Source: an uncultured Draconibacterium sp.
GTDB lineage: Bacteria > Bacteroidota > Bacteroidia > Bacteroidales > Prolixibacteraceae
DNA: 64,000 bases
Direction of reading: 5' to 3'
Assembly (NCBI RefSeq): GCF_913063105.1
Contig: NZ_CAJXYQ010000001.1
Span: 62,001 to 126,000, forward strand
A model generated the notes under the pieces. It did not search any database. It was given only the letters and a program-made list of their open reading frames with translations, and was not told the DNA's origin. Shown piece by piece: positions 18,977 to 28,291 of the stretch. Within the stretch, counting starts at the first letter, position 1. Each line of letters opens with the position of its first letter. The position numbers and the translations under genes are program-made.

Positions 18977-19177
18977 TTAACTTTCAATTTTTCCGGTATC
19001 CGATTTTTTATCTTCCGCCTCGTCTTCTTTTGTGGCATTTTTAAATTCTTTCATTCCTTTTCCAAGGCCTTTCATTAATTCCGGAATTTTACGTCCACCA
19101 AAAAGAAGTAAAACAATAATTAAAATGATAATTATTTCCTGAGGTCCGATAAATCCTGCTACAACAAATAAATTCAT
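18977..19177 (-). CDS. tatA: Sec-independent translocase subunit TatA
   Basis: 66 residues with the TatA/E layout: a short N-terminus, one membrane helix (about 9-25, [19 protein letters not shown]), the Gly-containing hinge, an amphipathic helix ([18 protein letters not shown]) and an acidic/basic tail. TatA oligomers form the passage for folded proteins with twin-arginine signals. It is last in the row after rseP and is followed by a terminator. tatC is not in the window. Confidence 0.93.
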   Translation of the reverse strand: MNLFVVAGFIGPQEIIIILIIVLLLFGGRKIPELMKGLGKGMKEFKNATKEDEAEDKKSDTGKIES

Positions 19178-19222
19178 ATCAAATAAGTTAATTGGTTCAA
19201 AAACAAAAATAGTTTTTTTTAC

Positions 19223-20563
19223 TTAAAATGTGCCGTTAATCATTTTTATTATATCGTTGGCATTTGCATAAAGTACTAAGGCCAAAAGTAATACCATTCC
19301 GGCAATTTGTGCATATTCCAGAAATTTTTCTCCGGGTTTCCGGCCGGTAATCATTTCGCCGAATAAAAACATTACATGTCCGCCATCTAATGCTGGTATT
19401 GGCAGCAGGTTCATAATGGCCAGGATGATGGAGATAAAGGCCGTCATGTTCCAGAAATGTGCCCAATCCCAGGTTGGTGCAAATATATTCCCGATAGTGG
19501 CAAAACCACCTAATGATTCGTATGCTTTTGTTTCTTTTTTAAAGAATAGCTTAAACTGTTTCAGGTAATTTCCGGTGGTTTGAACACCACGGTTTATACC
19601 TGCCGGAATAGACTCAAAGAAACCGTATTTTATGGTTTTATATTCGAACAAGCCTTCCGGGTTATTAAATGCCGGGTTAAAACCAATTTTACCATCTTCG
19701 TTAACGGTAACACTTTTAGTCATTGCTTGTCCGTTACGGGTAATTTCAAATGTTACTTCCTGGTTTACATTCGATTCGAGGTAAGCCGTAAACTGGTCGT
19801 AATAATCAAAAGCCTTGCCGTCAACTGCTCCAAGCACATCGCCTACTTCAAACCCGGCATTAACAGCCGGCATATCTTTTGCCAAACGCCCAATCTGTAT
19901 ATCATACGGAATTCGTTCTTCCCAAATACCCTTACTTTTTAGTAAAAGCGCCAGATCTTCGCCGGTAATTTCAACCTCTGTTTTTTCCCCGTTGCGTTCC
20001 ACCTGCACCGTTTTTGCACCATCTAACACAATGGTTGGTACAATTTTATTAAACTGCTCGATGTACTGATTATCGACAGTAAGAATTTTATCGCCTGTTT
20101 TAAAGCCAATTTGCTCGCCAACCTCGTTAACAACAATGCCGTATTTTACATTTTCGGTGGGCAGGTATTGCTCGCCCCAGGCATATAAAACACCAATGTA
20201 AATTACCATGGCAAAAATAAAATTCATTAAAACGCCACCCAGCATGATAAGCAAACGCTGCCAGGCCGGTTTTGCCCTGAACTCATAATCTTTTGGTGGC
20301 AACTTCATCGCCTCCTTGTCCATCGACTCATCTATCATTCCCGAGATTTTTACATAGCCACCCAATGGTAACCAGCCAATTCCGTATTCGGTTTCGCCTT
20401 TTTGTATTTTAAATAACGAGAACCAGGGATTAAAAAAGAGGTAGAATTTTTCTACGCGGGTTCTAAAAAGTCGGGCAAACATAAAGTGACCTGCCTCGTG
20501 CAGAACCACCAATATGGATAAACTTAAAAGTAATTGTGCTGTTTTAATTAATATCGACTCCAT
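19223..20563 (-). CDS. rseP: Site-2 intramembrane zinc protease RseP
   Basis: 446 residues. The zinc site HEAGH (His22, Glu23, His26) is in the first membrane helix and the partner LDGGH motif is near residue 390. Two PDZ-like regions lie between them (about 115-300, including NAGFEVGDVLGAVDG). RseP family proteases cleave membrane-spanning anti-sigma factors and signal-peptide remnants. An ECF sigma/anti-sigma pair lies elsewhere in this window (30369-31587), but no direct link can be claimed. It follows dxr by 10 bases, the common dxr-rseP arrangement. Confidence 0.95.
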   Translation of the reverse strand: MESILIKTAQLLLSLSILVVLHEAGHFMFARLFRTRVEKFYLFFNPWFSLFKIQKGETEYGIGWLPLGGYVKISGMIDESMDKEAMKLPPKDYEFRAKPAWQRLLIMLGGVLMNFIFAMVIYIGVLYAWGEQYLPTENVKYGIVVNEVGEQIGFKTGDKILTVDNQYIEQFNKIVPTIVLDGAKTVQVERNGEKTEVEITGEDLALLLKSKGIWEERIPYDIQIGRLAKDMPAVNAGFEVGDVLGAVDGKAFDYYDQFTAYLESNVNQEVTFEITRNGQAMTKSVTVNEDGKIGFNPAFNNPEGLFEYKTIKYGFFESIPAGINRGVQTTGNYLKQFKLFFKKETKAYESLGGFATIGNIFAPTWDWAHFWNMTAFISIILAIMNLLPIPALDGGHVMFLFGEMITGRKPGEKFLEYAQIAGMVLLLALVLYANANDIIKMINGTF

Positions 20564-20573
20564 TCAATCTTCT

Positions 20574-21740
20574 CTAAATTTTGTTTTCTGTTAACAACGA
20601 TGTTAGTGTTCTTGTTTCGTTGTTTGTTTCAATTAAATCATTCAGGCCGGGTTTTTCAATAAACGCAACCTTATCCATGGCTTTTTCAATAATTACGGGC
20701 ATCTGCAAAAAGTTTATTTTTCTTTTCAGAAAAGCCTCTACCACAATCTCGTTTGCTGCATTAAGAACACATGGCAAATTACCACCTTTCTCCATTGCGG
20801 CAAAAGAGAGTGCAAGGTTACGAAAAATTTCTGTATTTGGCTGCTCAAAATTTAAGCTTGGGTAGTCTAAAAAGTTGAAACGTGGGAAGTTATTCTGAAT
20901 TCGGTTGGGAAATCCCATTGCATATTGAATGGGCAGCTTCATATCGGGCAGTCCCATTTGGGCTTTCATCGACCCATCTTCAAACTGCACAATGGAGTGA
21001 ATAATTGATTCCGGATGTACAATTACATCAATTTTTGATGCCGGTAAACCAAACAACCAGTGAGCTTCAATTACCTCAAAGCCTTTATTCATGAGCGTTG
21101 CTGAATCGATGGTAATTTTGGCTCCCATGTCCCAATTGGGATGTGCAAGGGCATCGTCAACAGTTACGTGTTGCAGTTCGTCAAAGCTTTTTCCCCTGAA
21201 GGGTCCACCCGAACAGGTAAGGTATATTTTCTCTATCGGGTTCATAAATTCGCCCACCAAACACTGAAAAATAGCTGAGTGTTCGGAGTCTACAGGCAGT
21301 AAATCAACACCCTTCTCGCGTGCAGCACGGGTAATTATTTCACCGGCAACAACCAGGGTTTCTTTGTTGGCAAGGGCAATTTTTTTCCCGGCTTTAACTG
21401 CATTATAGGTTGGAATAAGCCCCGAATAGCCTACCATGGCAGTAAGCACCAAATCAATGGTATCCATTTCAACCACCTGGTTTAATGCTTCCTCTCCGGC
21501 GTAAACTTTAATATCTTCGTCCTCAAGTGCATCCGAAACCAGCCGATAGTTGCCCTTATTGGCAATTACCACCACATTGGGTTGAAATTTTATTGCCTGT
21601 TTAATCAGCAGCTCAACACTGTTATTGGCCGTTAAAACCTCAACTTCAAATAATTCCGGATTTTGTTCGATCACCTCAAGTGCCTGGGTTCCGATTGATC
21701 CTGTTGACCCGAGAATTGCTATTCTTTTTTTCATTTTCAA
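20574..21740 (-). CDS. dxr: 1-Deoxy-D-xylulose 5-phosphate reductoisomerase
   Basis: 388 residues. It has the NADPH-binding GSTGSIGTQALEV at the N-terminus, metal/substrate motif LLPVDSEHSAIFQ (about residue 148), and the SGGPFRG loop (about 186). It commits DXP to the non-mevalonate isoprenoid pathway. The start overlaps the stop of the M23 peptidase gene by 4 bases, so the two are translationally coupled. Confidence 0.97.
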   Translation of the reverse strand: MKMKKRIAILGSTGSIGTQALEVIEQNPELFEVEVLTANNSVELLIKQAIKFQPNVVVIANKGNYRLVSDALEDEDIKVYAGEEALNQVVEMDTIDLVLTAMVGYSGLIPTYNAVKAGKKIALANKETLVVAGEIITRAAREKGVDLLPVDSEHSAIFQCLVGEFMNPIEKIYLTCSGGPFRGKSFDELQHVTVDDALAHPNWDMGAKITIDSATLMNKGFEVIEAHWLFGLPASKIDVIVHPESIIHSIVQFEDGSMKAQMGLPDMKLPIQYAMGFPNRIQNNFPRFNFLDYPSLNFEQPNTEIFRNLALSFAAMEKGGNLPCVLNAANEIVVEAFLKRKINFLQMPVIIEKAMDKVAFIEKPGLNDLIETNNETRTLTSLLTENKI

Positions 21741-22594
21741 AAATCAATGTACTGTTCAGGGTCAAGCGCTCTTCCATCGTGCCACAATTCAAAATGCAAG
21801 TGTGGTCCGCTAGTTAGCTCTCCGGTGTTACCGATTATAGCTATTGCTTCGCCGGCCCGCACGCCTTGTCCTGTCTTTTTTAGTAACTCAGCATTATGTT
21901 TATAAACCGACACCAGATTGCTTTCATGCTGAATATAAGCAACATATCCGGTTTCCAATGTCCACCCGGCAAAAATTACCGTACCATCAAGCACCGACGA
22001 GATGCGCGCATTGGGTTCGCTCACCAAATCAATACCAAAGTGGTCGGGTGTATTTTTAAAATGTTGCGAAACAATACCCTTTACCGGAACAAAAAAATGA
22101 ATCTGGCTCAATTGGGTAACGCCTGAATTATTATTTTGAATAGAAAGACTAAGTTGTTCGGCTAATAATTTATCCTGAAAAACCGAATCGTGATTATACG
22201 CTTTAAATTCAACCTCATCGTTACTAATTTCTGTAGTTGCCGATAGGTCATCTTCAGGAACTTCACCCGACATTATTGCCTGTATTCCTTTAAAGAACTG
22301 GTCGCGTTTGGCAAGTTCCTGCTCTAAAGAATCAACCACCAGGGCATTTCTCACCAACATTTGTCGATACTCGGCCTTGGGGTAACCCGGAATATACTCG
22401 CGCAAACCGGTTGTGGCAATCAATAAAATTACCAGAATTACCAGAACTGCCGATGTTAAACTGGTAACCGTAAACACTTTCAGTCGCGAAAGCTTCATGC
22501 TCCAAACCGACTGAAAAGTTGTATCGTTATAAATTATTAACCGGTATTGATTTTTTAGTTTATCAAAAAACTTCTTTTCTTCCACCCTAAACAT
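21737..22594 (-). CDS. M23 (LytM) family membrane-anchored metallopeptidase
   Basis: 285 residues. A cytoplasmic N-terminus leads to one membrane helix (about 42-64), a coiled-coil-like linker, and a LytM domain (about 165-285). The zinc ligands are present: HFGID for the first His/Asp and HLHFE for the last. The enzyme is therefore probably active, unlike EnvC/NlpD-type activators. Such proteins cut peptidoglycan cross-links during growth or division. A CAAATTTA (TAAATTTG on the minus strand) at 22607-22614 may be the -7 element of the operon's promoter. Confidence 0.88.
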   Translation of the reverse strand: MFRVEEKKFFDKLKNQYRLIIYNDTTFQSVWSMKLSRLKVFTVTSLTSAVLVILVILLIATTGLREYIPGYPKAEYRQMLVRNALVVDSLEQELAKRDQFFKGIQAIMSGEVPEDDLSATTEISNDEVEFKAYNHDSVFQDKLLAEQLSLSIQNNNSGVTQLSQIHFFVPVKGIVSQHFKNTPDHFGIDLVSEPNARISSVLDGTVIFAGWTLETGYVAYIQHESNLVSVYKHNAELLKKTGQGVRAGEAIAIIGNTGELTSGPHLHFELWHDGRALDPEQYIDF

Positions 22595-22662
22595 TTTTAA
22601 GCGCTACAAATTTAGAAAGAATTGAGACATAGCCCTGTTGTTTAGGTATTTTTAACCAAGTG

Positions 22663-23667
22663 TTATTGCTCAACCGGGTAGCATATTCGCGTTAACCATT
22701 TCTCCGGATCGGGTTCCTGCCCGGGATCGGTGATATAAAACTCCAGGGGTGCACCGGATAGGGCGAAGCCATGTGCTTCCATCCATTTTTGTATCGCAGC
22801 ATGGCCATCCTGCAAATTAGTGTAGTCGCCGTAATAGTCAACTGTTGCACAAGTTAAGGCAGGCAAACTGGCAGTCATAACCTTGTTGTTCCCTTCTACC
22901 ACTTCGGCTATCGGTATTCCGCATTCCAAATCAATGTCTTCTTCATTCATTAAATGATACATGGCAAATGGCATTCCCGTCATCTCAAGCTGCTTACTTG
23001 CCAGAAAGCCGCTGATTTCGCCATACATTTCACCCATTTTCAGGCTAATTTCAATAAACGGAACCGTTTCGCGTATACCTGCGTAATTTATGGCCTGTGT
23101 TTCTTGCAGAAGCACAACATAATCCTGAGCCTCTTCAATTGCCTGGCTTAAGGCTTTAATTCGGGTTAATCCATACTCAAAATCGGCACCAATATATTTA
23201 GGCATCATTAATCCAAACCAACGGGCAAAGGGGTTATTACCTACATCGTAAGAAAGGGTCCATTGCAACAAAGTGCTGTCGTTTTTTGATGTTAGCACAA
23301 AATTACTCAATGCATTTCCCTGTTGCATAAAGTTTAAGCTCAACTCAATGCTTTCAAAAGGTTTGGCCTTAGTAATTTCGATGGCTCCACTTCCCACATT
23401 TTTATTTTGGCTTTCCCAGCTGTAGCCGGCGCCTTGTCCAACTCCATAATTTTTATACTCCACCTTCATGGTAGTGTCCAATTGATTCCACCTCGACCAT
23501 TTATTCCATTGATGCAAATCAACAATTTGTGCGTAAACAGTTTTTGGCGATGCCTGAATAACGGTACTACGCTCAACCACAACGGTTCCGGGCAAAAAAT
23601 AAGCAATTGCTACAAACAGTGCTGCCAAAAACAACACCCACATAATAATTCTCAGGTAACGACTCAT
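22663..23667 (-). CDS. SRPBCC-domain protein fused to a GyrI-like effector-binding domain
   Basis: 334 residues. One N-terminal membrane helix (about 7-26, MWVLFLAALFVAIAYFL) is followed by an SRPBCC/polyketide-cyclase-like domain (about 30-175, with VYAQIVDLHQWNKWSRWN). A GyrI-like/AraC-effector-binding domain fills about 180-334 and ends in FYITDPGQEPDPEKW. Both folds have a deep hydrophobic cavity for small molecules. The combination recurs in Bacteroidota but has no settled function. It is a single gene in its own unit, with no recognised promoter. Confidence 0.8.
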   Translation of the reverse strand: MSRYLRIIMWVLFLAALFVAIAYFLPGTVVVERSTVIQASPKTVYAQIVDLHQWNKWSRWNQLDTTMKVEYKNYGVGQGAGYSWESQNKNVGSGAIEITKAKPFESIELSLNFMQQGNALSNFVLTSKNDSTLLQWTLSYDVGNNPFARWFGLMMPKYIGADFEYGLTRIKALSQAIEEAQDYVVLLQETQAINYAGIRETVPFIEISLKMGEMYGEISGFLASKQLEMTGMPFAMYHLMNEEDIDLECGIPIAEVVEGNNKVMTASLPALTCATVDYYGDYTNLQDGHAAIQKWMEAHGFALSGAPLEFYITDPGQEPDPEKWLTRICYPVEQ

Positions 23668-23853
23668 TTTTAAATTTTTATTTCAATATAACATTTATCG
23701 TGTAATTCAAACAAGCAATCAAATACAAATGTTAAAACCATGCCTAAGGATTTTACATGAAAGTAAAAAACACACCGGCAAAGCGATTAAAAAAGTAGAT
23801 TCAAGCGACTTTCTTCTGAAACCTTCGCCTGAACAAATGAGATAAAAATCACG

Positions 23854-23882
23854 TTGTTAAGTATTCTGAAAAACTATATTTG
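23854..23882 (+). promoter_or_regulatory. Bacteroidota-type promoter of the S46 peptidase gene
   Basis: TTG (23854-23856), 18 bases, then TATATTTG (23875-23882) is a near-perfect housekeeping promoter. Predicted start is about 23888, leaving a leader of about 23 bases before ATG 23911. Confidence 0.7.
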
Positions 23883-23910
23883 CAACAAAATTTAGATTAG
23901 AACAAGTAAT

Positions 23911-26067
23911 ATGATGAGAAAATTAAATTTACTACTGCTGCTGACTGTTTTCATTTTTAGCTCGGCAGTTGCAAAAGAAGGCATGTGGCTACCTTCGTTA
24001 ATTCACAAGTTAAACATTAACACCATGCAAAATATGGGGTGCGAGTTGAGTGCTGAAGATATTTACAGCATTAATCAATCGAGCCTTAAAGATGCAATTG
24101 TTGCCCTCGACCGCGGTTCTTGTACCGCCGAAGTCATTTCAAAAGATGGACTGCTTTTAACCAACCATCACTGCGGATTTGGCGAAATTCAACAACACTC
24201 GAGCGTTGAGCACGATTACCTTCAGGATGGTTTTTGGGCAATGTCGAAAGAAGAAGAGCTTCCGAATCCGGGTAAAACAGTAACTTTTCTTGTATCGGTT
24301 GAAGATGTTACGGCAAAAGTTTTGGCTGAAGTTAATGCTGAAATGAGCGAAAGTGAACGGGCACAGAAAATTGATGCCACTATTCACGAGTTGGAAAAAG
24401 AAGCAAAAGGCGATACCCACTTCGAAGTTTACATCAGAGATTTTTTTAATGCCAATCAATACTTTCTGTTTGTAACCGAAACCTTTAAGGATGTGCGTTT
24501 GGTAGGTGCCCCTCCACAAGCACTTGGTAAATTTGGTGGCGATACCGACAACTGGATGTGGCCTCGTCATACCAACGATTTTGCCATGTTTCGTGTTTAC
24601 GCCGGGCCTGATGGGAAGCCGGCCGAATATGCAGAAGACAATGTTCCTTACCAGCCAAAATATCACCTGCCTATTTCGCTAAAAGGAGTGAAAGAGGATG
24701 ATTTTGCCATGGTGTTTGGTTACCCGGGCAGAACAAACCGTTACAAAACATCGTGGGGTATCGACTATACCATGAAAGTAACCAATACGGCACGTATTAC
24801 TGTTCGCGAGAAAAAACTGGACATTATTGCCGATTATATGGCCACCAGCCAGAAGGCAAAAATCCAATATGCATCGAAACACGCACGTAGTGCCAACTAC
24901 TATAAAAATGCCATTGGCCAAAACGAAGCCTTAACAAAGCTTGGCATTATTGCTCAGAAAGAAGAACTGGAGCAAGAGTTTAGCCAGTGGGTAAATGCCA
25001 ACAGCGAGCGCAAAGCAAAGTATGGTGAAGCACTTCCGCTAATTGAAGAGGCTTATAAAAATGTAGAAGCTGAAAAAGCAATGGAATATGCAGCTGAAGC
25101 TCTTTTGCGGGGCCCGGAGATTTTTATGTTTGCATCGCGTGCCAGCCAGTTAATGGATTTGCTGGAGAAACCCGAAGAAAACAAAGATAAAATTGAAGCA
25201 TTTACGGCTCGTTTAAAAGCCTCGTTAGATGGCTATTTTAAAGATTACGATGCTGCTACCGACGAAAAAATTGTTGCTGCCCTGCTTGAAATTTACGCAC
25301 AAAATAATCCTTCAGCCTTCCACCCTGATTTCTTTAATGAAATTCAGCAAAAGTATAAAGGCGACTATGAAAAATATGCTGCAAAAATGTTCCAAAAAAC
25401 CATTTTTGACAGCAAAGAAGAATTAGCTGCATTTCTTGAGGCTCCATCAGCAAAAGTTTTGAAGAAGGATATGGCACTGGCAGCAGCCAGCGATATTTTT
25501 GATATGTACCGTTCAACATCGATGAAACTAAGAAGCGGCAACGATAAACTGCTAAAAGGAAGAAGATTATTTGTGGCGGGATTAATGGAAATGCAACCGG
25601 ACAAAAAATTCTATCCGGATGCCAATTCAACCATGCGATTAACCTACGGCACCGTAATGCCTTACGACCCGCGCGATGGCGTAACGTATAAGTATTACAC
25701 CACAACCGATGGCTACCTGGAGAAAGAAATTCCGGGCGATTATGAATTTGACGTACCTGCCCGAATGAAAGAACTGTTGCTGGATGAAAATTTCGGACAG
25801 TATGCCGATGAAGACGGTAAACTACGTACCTGTTTTATTACCGACAACGACATTACCGGAGGAAACTCGGGAAGCCCTGTAATTAACGGAAAAGGCGAGT
25901 TAATTGGTATTGCTTTTGATGGCAACTGGGAAGCCATGAGCGGCGACCTTGATTTTGAAGACAAGCTGCAACGTTGTATCAATGTTGACATACGGTTTGT
26001 GCTTTGGGTGGTTGACATTTACGCCGGTGCACAAAACCTGATTGATGAAATGACTATTGTTCGCTAA
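23911..26067 (+). CDS. S46 family dipeptidyl-peptidase, DPP7-like
   Basis: 718 residues with a signal peptide (about 1-21) and the S46 chymotrypsin-like catalytic parts. These are the His in LLLTNHHCG (86/87), the Asp in the GDTDNWMWPRHTNDF region (about 220), and Ser653 in TGGNSGSP. S46 enzymes remove dipeptides from peptide N-termini in the periplasm. Specificity in this family turns on the residue 18 after the catalytic Ser. Here it is Gly671 (IAFDGNW), as in DPP7 (hydrophobic/broad), rather than the Arg of DPP11 (Asp/Glu). It is monocistronic, with its own promoter and terminator. Confidence 0.92.
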   Translation: MMRKLNLLLLLTVFIFSSAVAKEGMWLPSLIHKLNINTMQNMGCELSAEDIYSINQSSLKDAIVALDRGSCTAEVISKDGLLLTNHHCGFGEIQQHSSVEHDYLQDGFWAMSKEEELPNPGKTVTFLVSVEDVTAKVLAEVNAEMSESERAQKIDATIHELEKEAKGDTHFEVYIRDFFNANQYFLFVTETFKDVRLVGAPPQALGKFGGDTDNWMWPRHTNDFAMFRVYAGPDGKPAEYAEDNVPYQPKYHLPISLKGVKEDDFAMVFGYPGRTNRYKTSWGIDYTMKVTNTARITVREKKLDIIADYMATSQKAKIQYASKHARSANYYKNAIGQNEALTKLGIIAQKEELEQEFSQWVNANSERKAKYGEALPLIEEAYKNVEAEKAMEYAAEALLRGPEIFMFASRASQLMDLLEKPEENKDKIEAFTARLKASLDGYFKDYDAATDEKIVAALLEIYAQNNPSAFHPDFFNEIQQKYKGDYEKYAAKMFQKTIFDSKEELAAFLEAPSAKVLKKDMALAAASDIFDMYRSTSMKLRSGNDKLLKGRRLFVAGLMEMQPDKKFYPDANSTMRLTYGTVMPYDPRDGVTYKYYTTTDGYLEKEIPGDYEFDVPARMKELLLDENFGQYADEDGKLRTCFITDNDITGGNSGSPVINGKGELIGIAFDGNWEAMSGDLDFEDKLQRCINVDIRFVLWVVDIYAGAQNLIDEMTIVR

Positions 26068-26088
26068 GCGGATTCAATATATTTAGTA

Positions 26089-26118
26089 AAAACCTCGTCA
26101 ATTTTGGCGGGGTTTTTT
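26089..26118 (+). terminator. Terminator after the S46 peptidase gene
   Basis: AAAACCTC (26089-26096) pairs with GGGGTTTT (26109-26116), one G-U pair included, and runs into a T-run. Confidence 0.75.
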
Positions 26119-26232
26119 GTTGCTCATACCTGAGATTAGGAATAGTGAGCAATGCGACGAATAAAAACAAAGTTTGTTTATTAAAAAGAATACTCACTTC
26201 TTTGTACTTCTAATCTCACTGCAATAAATAAA

Positions 26233-26694
26233 ATGGCTCGTCCAAAAATAACCATATATACCGATGGAGCGTCTCGTGGAAATCCCGGCCCCGGCGGATA
26301 CGGCATTGTTTTACTCTCGGGGCAATACCGCAAAGAACTATCCGAAGGGTATAAACTAACCACCAACAACCGCATGGAATTGCTTGCGGTAATTGTTGCC
26401 TTGGAAACGCTTAAAATTCCGGGCAGCGAGGTCACCATTTATACCGACTCGAAATATGTGGCCGACGCAGTAGAAAAAGGCTGGGTTTTTAACTGGTTAA
26501 AAAAACGTTTTAAAGGCAAAAAAAATGCCGACCTGTGGATGCGCTTCCTCGAGATTTACAAACAACACGTGGTAAAATTTGTGTGGGTAAAGGGCCATGC
26601 CAACAATCCGTTAAACGAACGCTGCGATGAGCTTGCCGTTGAAGCGTCGTTGCAAACCGACTTGCTTGAAGACAAAGGTTACCAGCCAAATTAA
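26233..26694 (+). CDS. rnhA: Ribonuclease HI
   Basis: 153 residues, full length for RNase HI. It cuts the RNA strand of RNA-DNA hybrids. The acidic catalytic residues are in YTDGASRGNPGPGGYG (Asp11), NNRMELLAV (Glu), YTDSKYVADAV (Asp) and RCDELAVEA (Asp). The basic handle KKRFKGKKNADLW is present, as in the E. coli type. The 165 bases before it hold the previous gene's terminator and an AACAAAGTTTGTT palindrome, but no clear promoter. Confidence 0.95.
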   Translation: MARPKITIYTDGASRGNPGPGGYGIVLLSGQYRKELSEGYKLTTNNRMELLAVIVALETLKIPGSEVTIYTDSKYVADAVEKGWVFNWLKKRFKGKKNADLWMRFLEIYKQHVVKFVWVKGHANNPLNERCDELAVEASLQTDLLEDKGYQPN

Positions 26695-26775
26695 GAACTG
26701 TTTAAAACAGCTTTGAGAACCAGGAATAAGTAGCTGAATTCTATTTCTTCAAAATCACCATAACAGTATGCGGTA

Positions 26776-28167
26776 CTATTGGTTTACAATTTCGCGGGCC
26801 ATTAATATGCCGTTAACCGATGCCTGCATCAGGCCGCGGGTAATGCCTGCCCCATCGCCCCCAACGTACAGATTTTTAATACTTTCCGTCCGAAAAGCTT
26901 TATTCACCTTAATTTTATTCGAATAAAATTTCACTTCAATACCGTAAAGCAATGTTTCATCGCTAGCCAAACCGGGGCTAACTTTATCCAATGCCTGTAT
27001 CATTTCAACAATATCAGTCATTATTCTGTACGGAAGCACAAGGCTTAAATCGCCGGGTACAGCATCTTTCAGGGTAGGTATAATGTTATTACGGAAAAGC
27101 CGCTCGGGTGTTGTTCGCCTGCCACGGATAAGGTCGCCAAACCGTTGTACCAAAATTTTATGTTGCGTAAGCATATTGGCCATATCGGCAACATGCTTAC
27201 CATAATCGATTGGCGCATTAAAAGGCTCGGTAAATTTTTGCGAAACCAGCAACGCAAAATTGGTATTGCTACTTTTCAGGTCTTTGTAACTGTGCCCGTT
27301 AACCACTGCCAAATTATTATCGTAATACTCTGATGATACAAAACCACCTGGATTTGAACAGAATGTGCGCACCTTATCATCAAAAGTTTTGGTGTAATGC
27401 ACCAGTTTGGCTTCGTAGAAATTATCGTTAATTTCCTGCATAATTTCGTTGCGGCATTCTACACGCACGCCAATATCAACAATTCCTACTTCGGTGCCGA
27501 TGTTGTGTTGCTCACACTTTTTTAATAGCCAGTCCGACCCTTCGCGGCCAACCGCAACAACCACATTATCAGCACTGTACTTCGCATCTTTGGTAAGCAC
27601 TGCAGTAATGGTACTGTTATTAAATTCAAAATCGAGTGCCGGTTTTCTGAAAAGAACCTCTACCCCTTGTTTCACAATAAAATCGTAGAGTGCTTTGTAA
27701 AGCGATTGTGTTTTTTCGGTTCCGAGATGACGAACGGGGCAATGTACCAGGCGAAGATTAGCTTCGATTGATTTTTTCTGAATTTCGCGCATAGCCGGTG
27801 TTATCTCTTCGCCATGCACAGCCGGATCGCCACCGAATTCAAGGTAAATCCGGTCGGTATATTTTATCAGTTCGTTGGTTGCCTCAATGCCAATGTAGTC
27901 TGAAATGGTTCCACCAACTTCGTGCGACAGCGACAGCTTGCCATCTGAAAATGCTCCTGCCCCGGCCCACCCTGTTGTAATATTGCAGGGTTTACAATGA
28001 ACACAAACACCTCCATTGGTATGTTTTGGACACTTTCGTTTATAAATATTCGGGCCTTTTTCGAGCATCAGAATTTTTAGCCCGGGCTTGGTTTTTACTA
28101 ATTCGTAAGCAGTAAAAATGCCGGCAGGACCGGCACCAACTATTATTACATCGAAATGAGATTGCAT
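26776..28167 (-). CDS. FAD-dependent dehydrogenase/oxidoreductase (COG2509 type)
   Basis: 463 residues. The N-terminal FAD-binding Rossmann motif is DVIIVGAGPAGIF (5-17). A four-cysteine segment, CPKHTNGGVCVHCKPCN (about 48-64), follows. NAD(P)/FAD-type sequences occur later (VVVAVGREGSDWLLKK), and the C-terminus is YVGGDGAGITRGLMQASVNG. This is the conserved 'uncharacterised FAD dehydrogenase' group found in many anaerobes. The cysteine segment is part of that group and might bind metal or a cluster, but this is unproven. Substrate unknown. It is transcribed divergently from the next gene. Confidence 0.85.
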   Translation of the reverse strand: MQSHFDVIIVGAGPAGIFTAYELVKTKPGLKILMLEKGPNIYKRKCPKHTNGGVCVHCKPCNITTGWAGAGAFSDGKLSLSHEVGGTISDYIGIEATNELIKYTDRIYLEFGGDPAVHGEEITPAMREIQKKSIEANLRLVHCPVRHLGTEKTQSLYKALYDFIVKQGVEVLFRKPALDFEFNNSTITAVLTKDAKYSADNVVVAVGREGSDWLLKKCEQHNIGTEVGIVDIGVRVECRNEIMQEINDNFYEAKLVHYTKTFDDKVRTFCSNPGGFVSSEYYDNNLAVVNGHSYKDLKSSNTNFALLVSQKFTEPFNAPIDYGKHVADMANMLTQHKILVQRFGDLIRGRRTTPERLFRNNIIPTLKDAVPGDLSLVLPYRIMTDIVEMIQALDKVSPGLASDETLLYGIEVKFYSNKIKVNKAFRTESIKNLYVGGDGAGITRGLMQASVNGILMAREIVNQ

Positions 28168-28253
28168 TGAAATATTTTTTGGTTACCCAAAATGTAAAAG
28201 TAAACATTTTGAACTAAATACAAGCCGTTTACACTTTTTCTGCTGCGAAGCAT

Positions 28254-28261
28254 TAACTTTG
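28254..28261 (+). promoter_or_regulatory. Possible -7 promoter element of the phosphatidylserine decarboxylase gene
   Basis: TAACTTTG fits TAnnTTTG, but no TTG lies at the right distance upstream. If real, transcription begins near 28267. That would leave the TTG at 28292 and the ATG at 28394 as possible starts and exclude an earlier TTG at 28259. Confidence 0.3.
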
Positions 28262-28291
28262 CTTGTTAATTATTTACTACAAGGTTTAAGT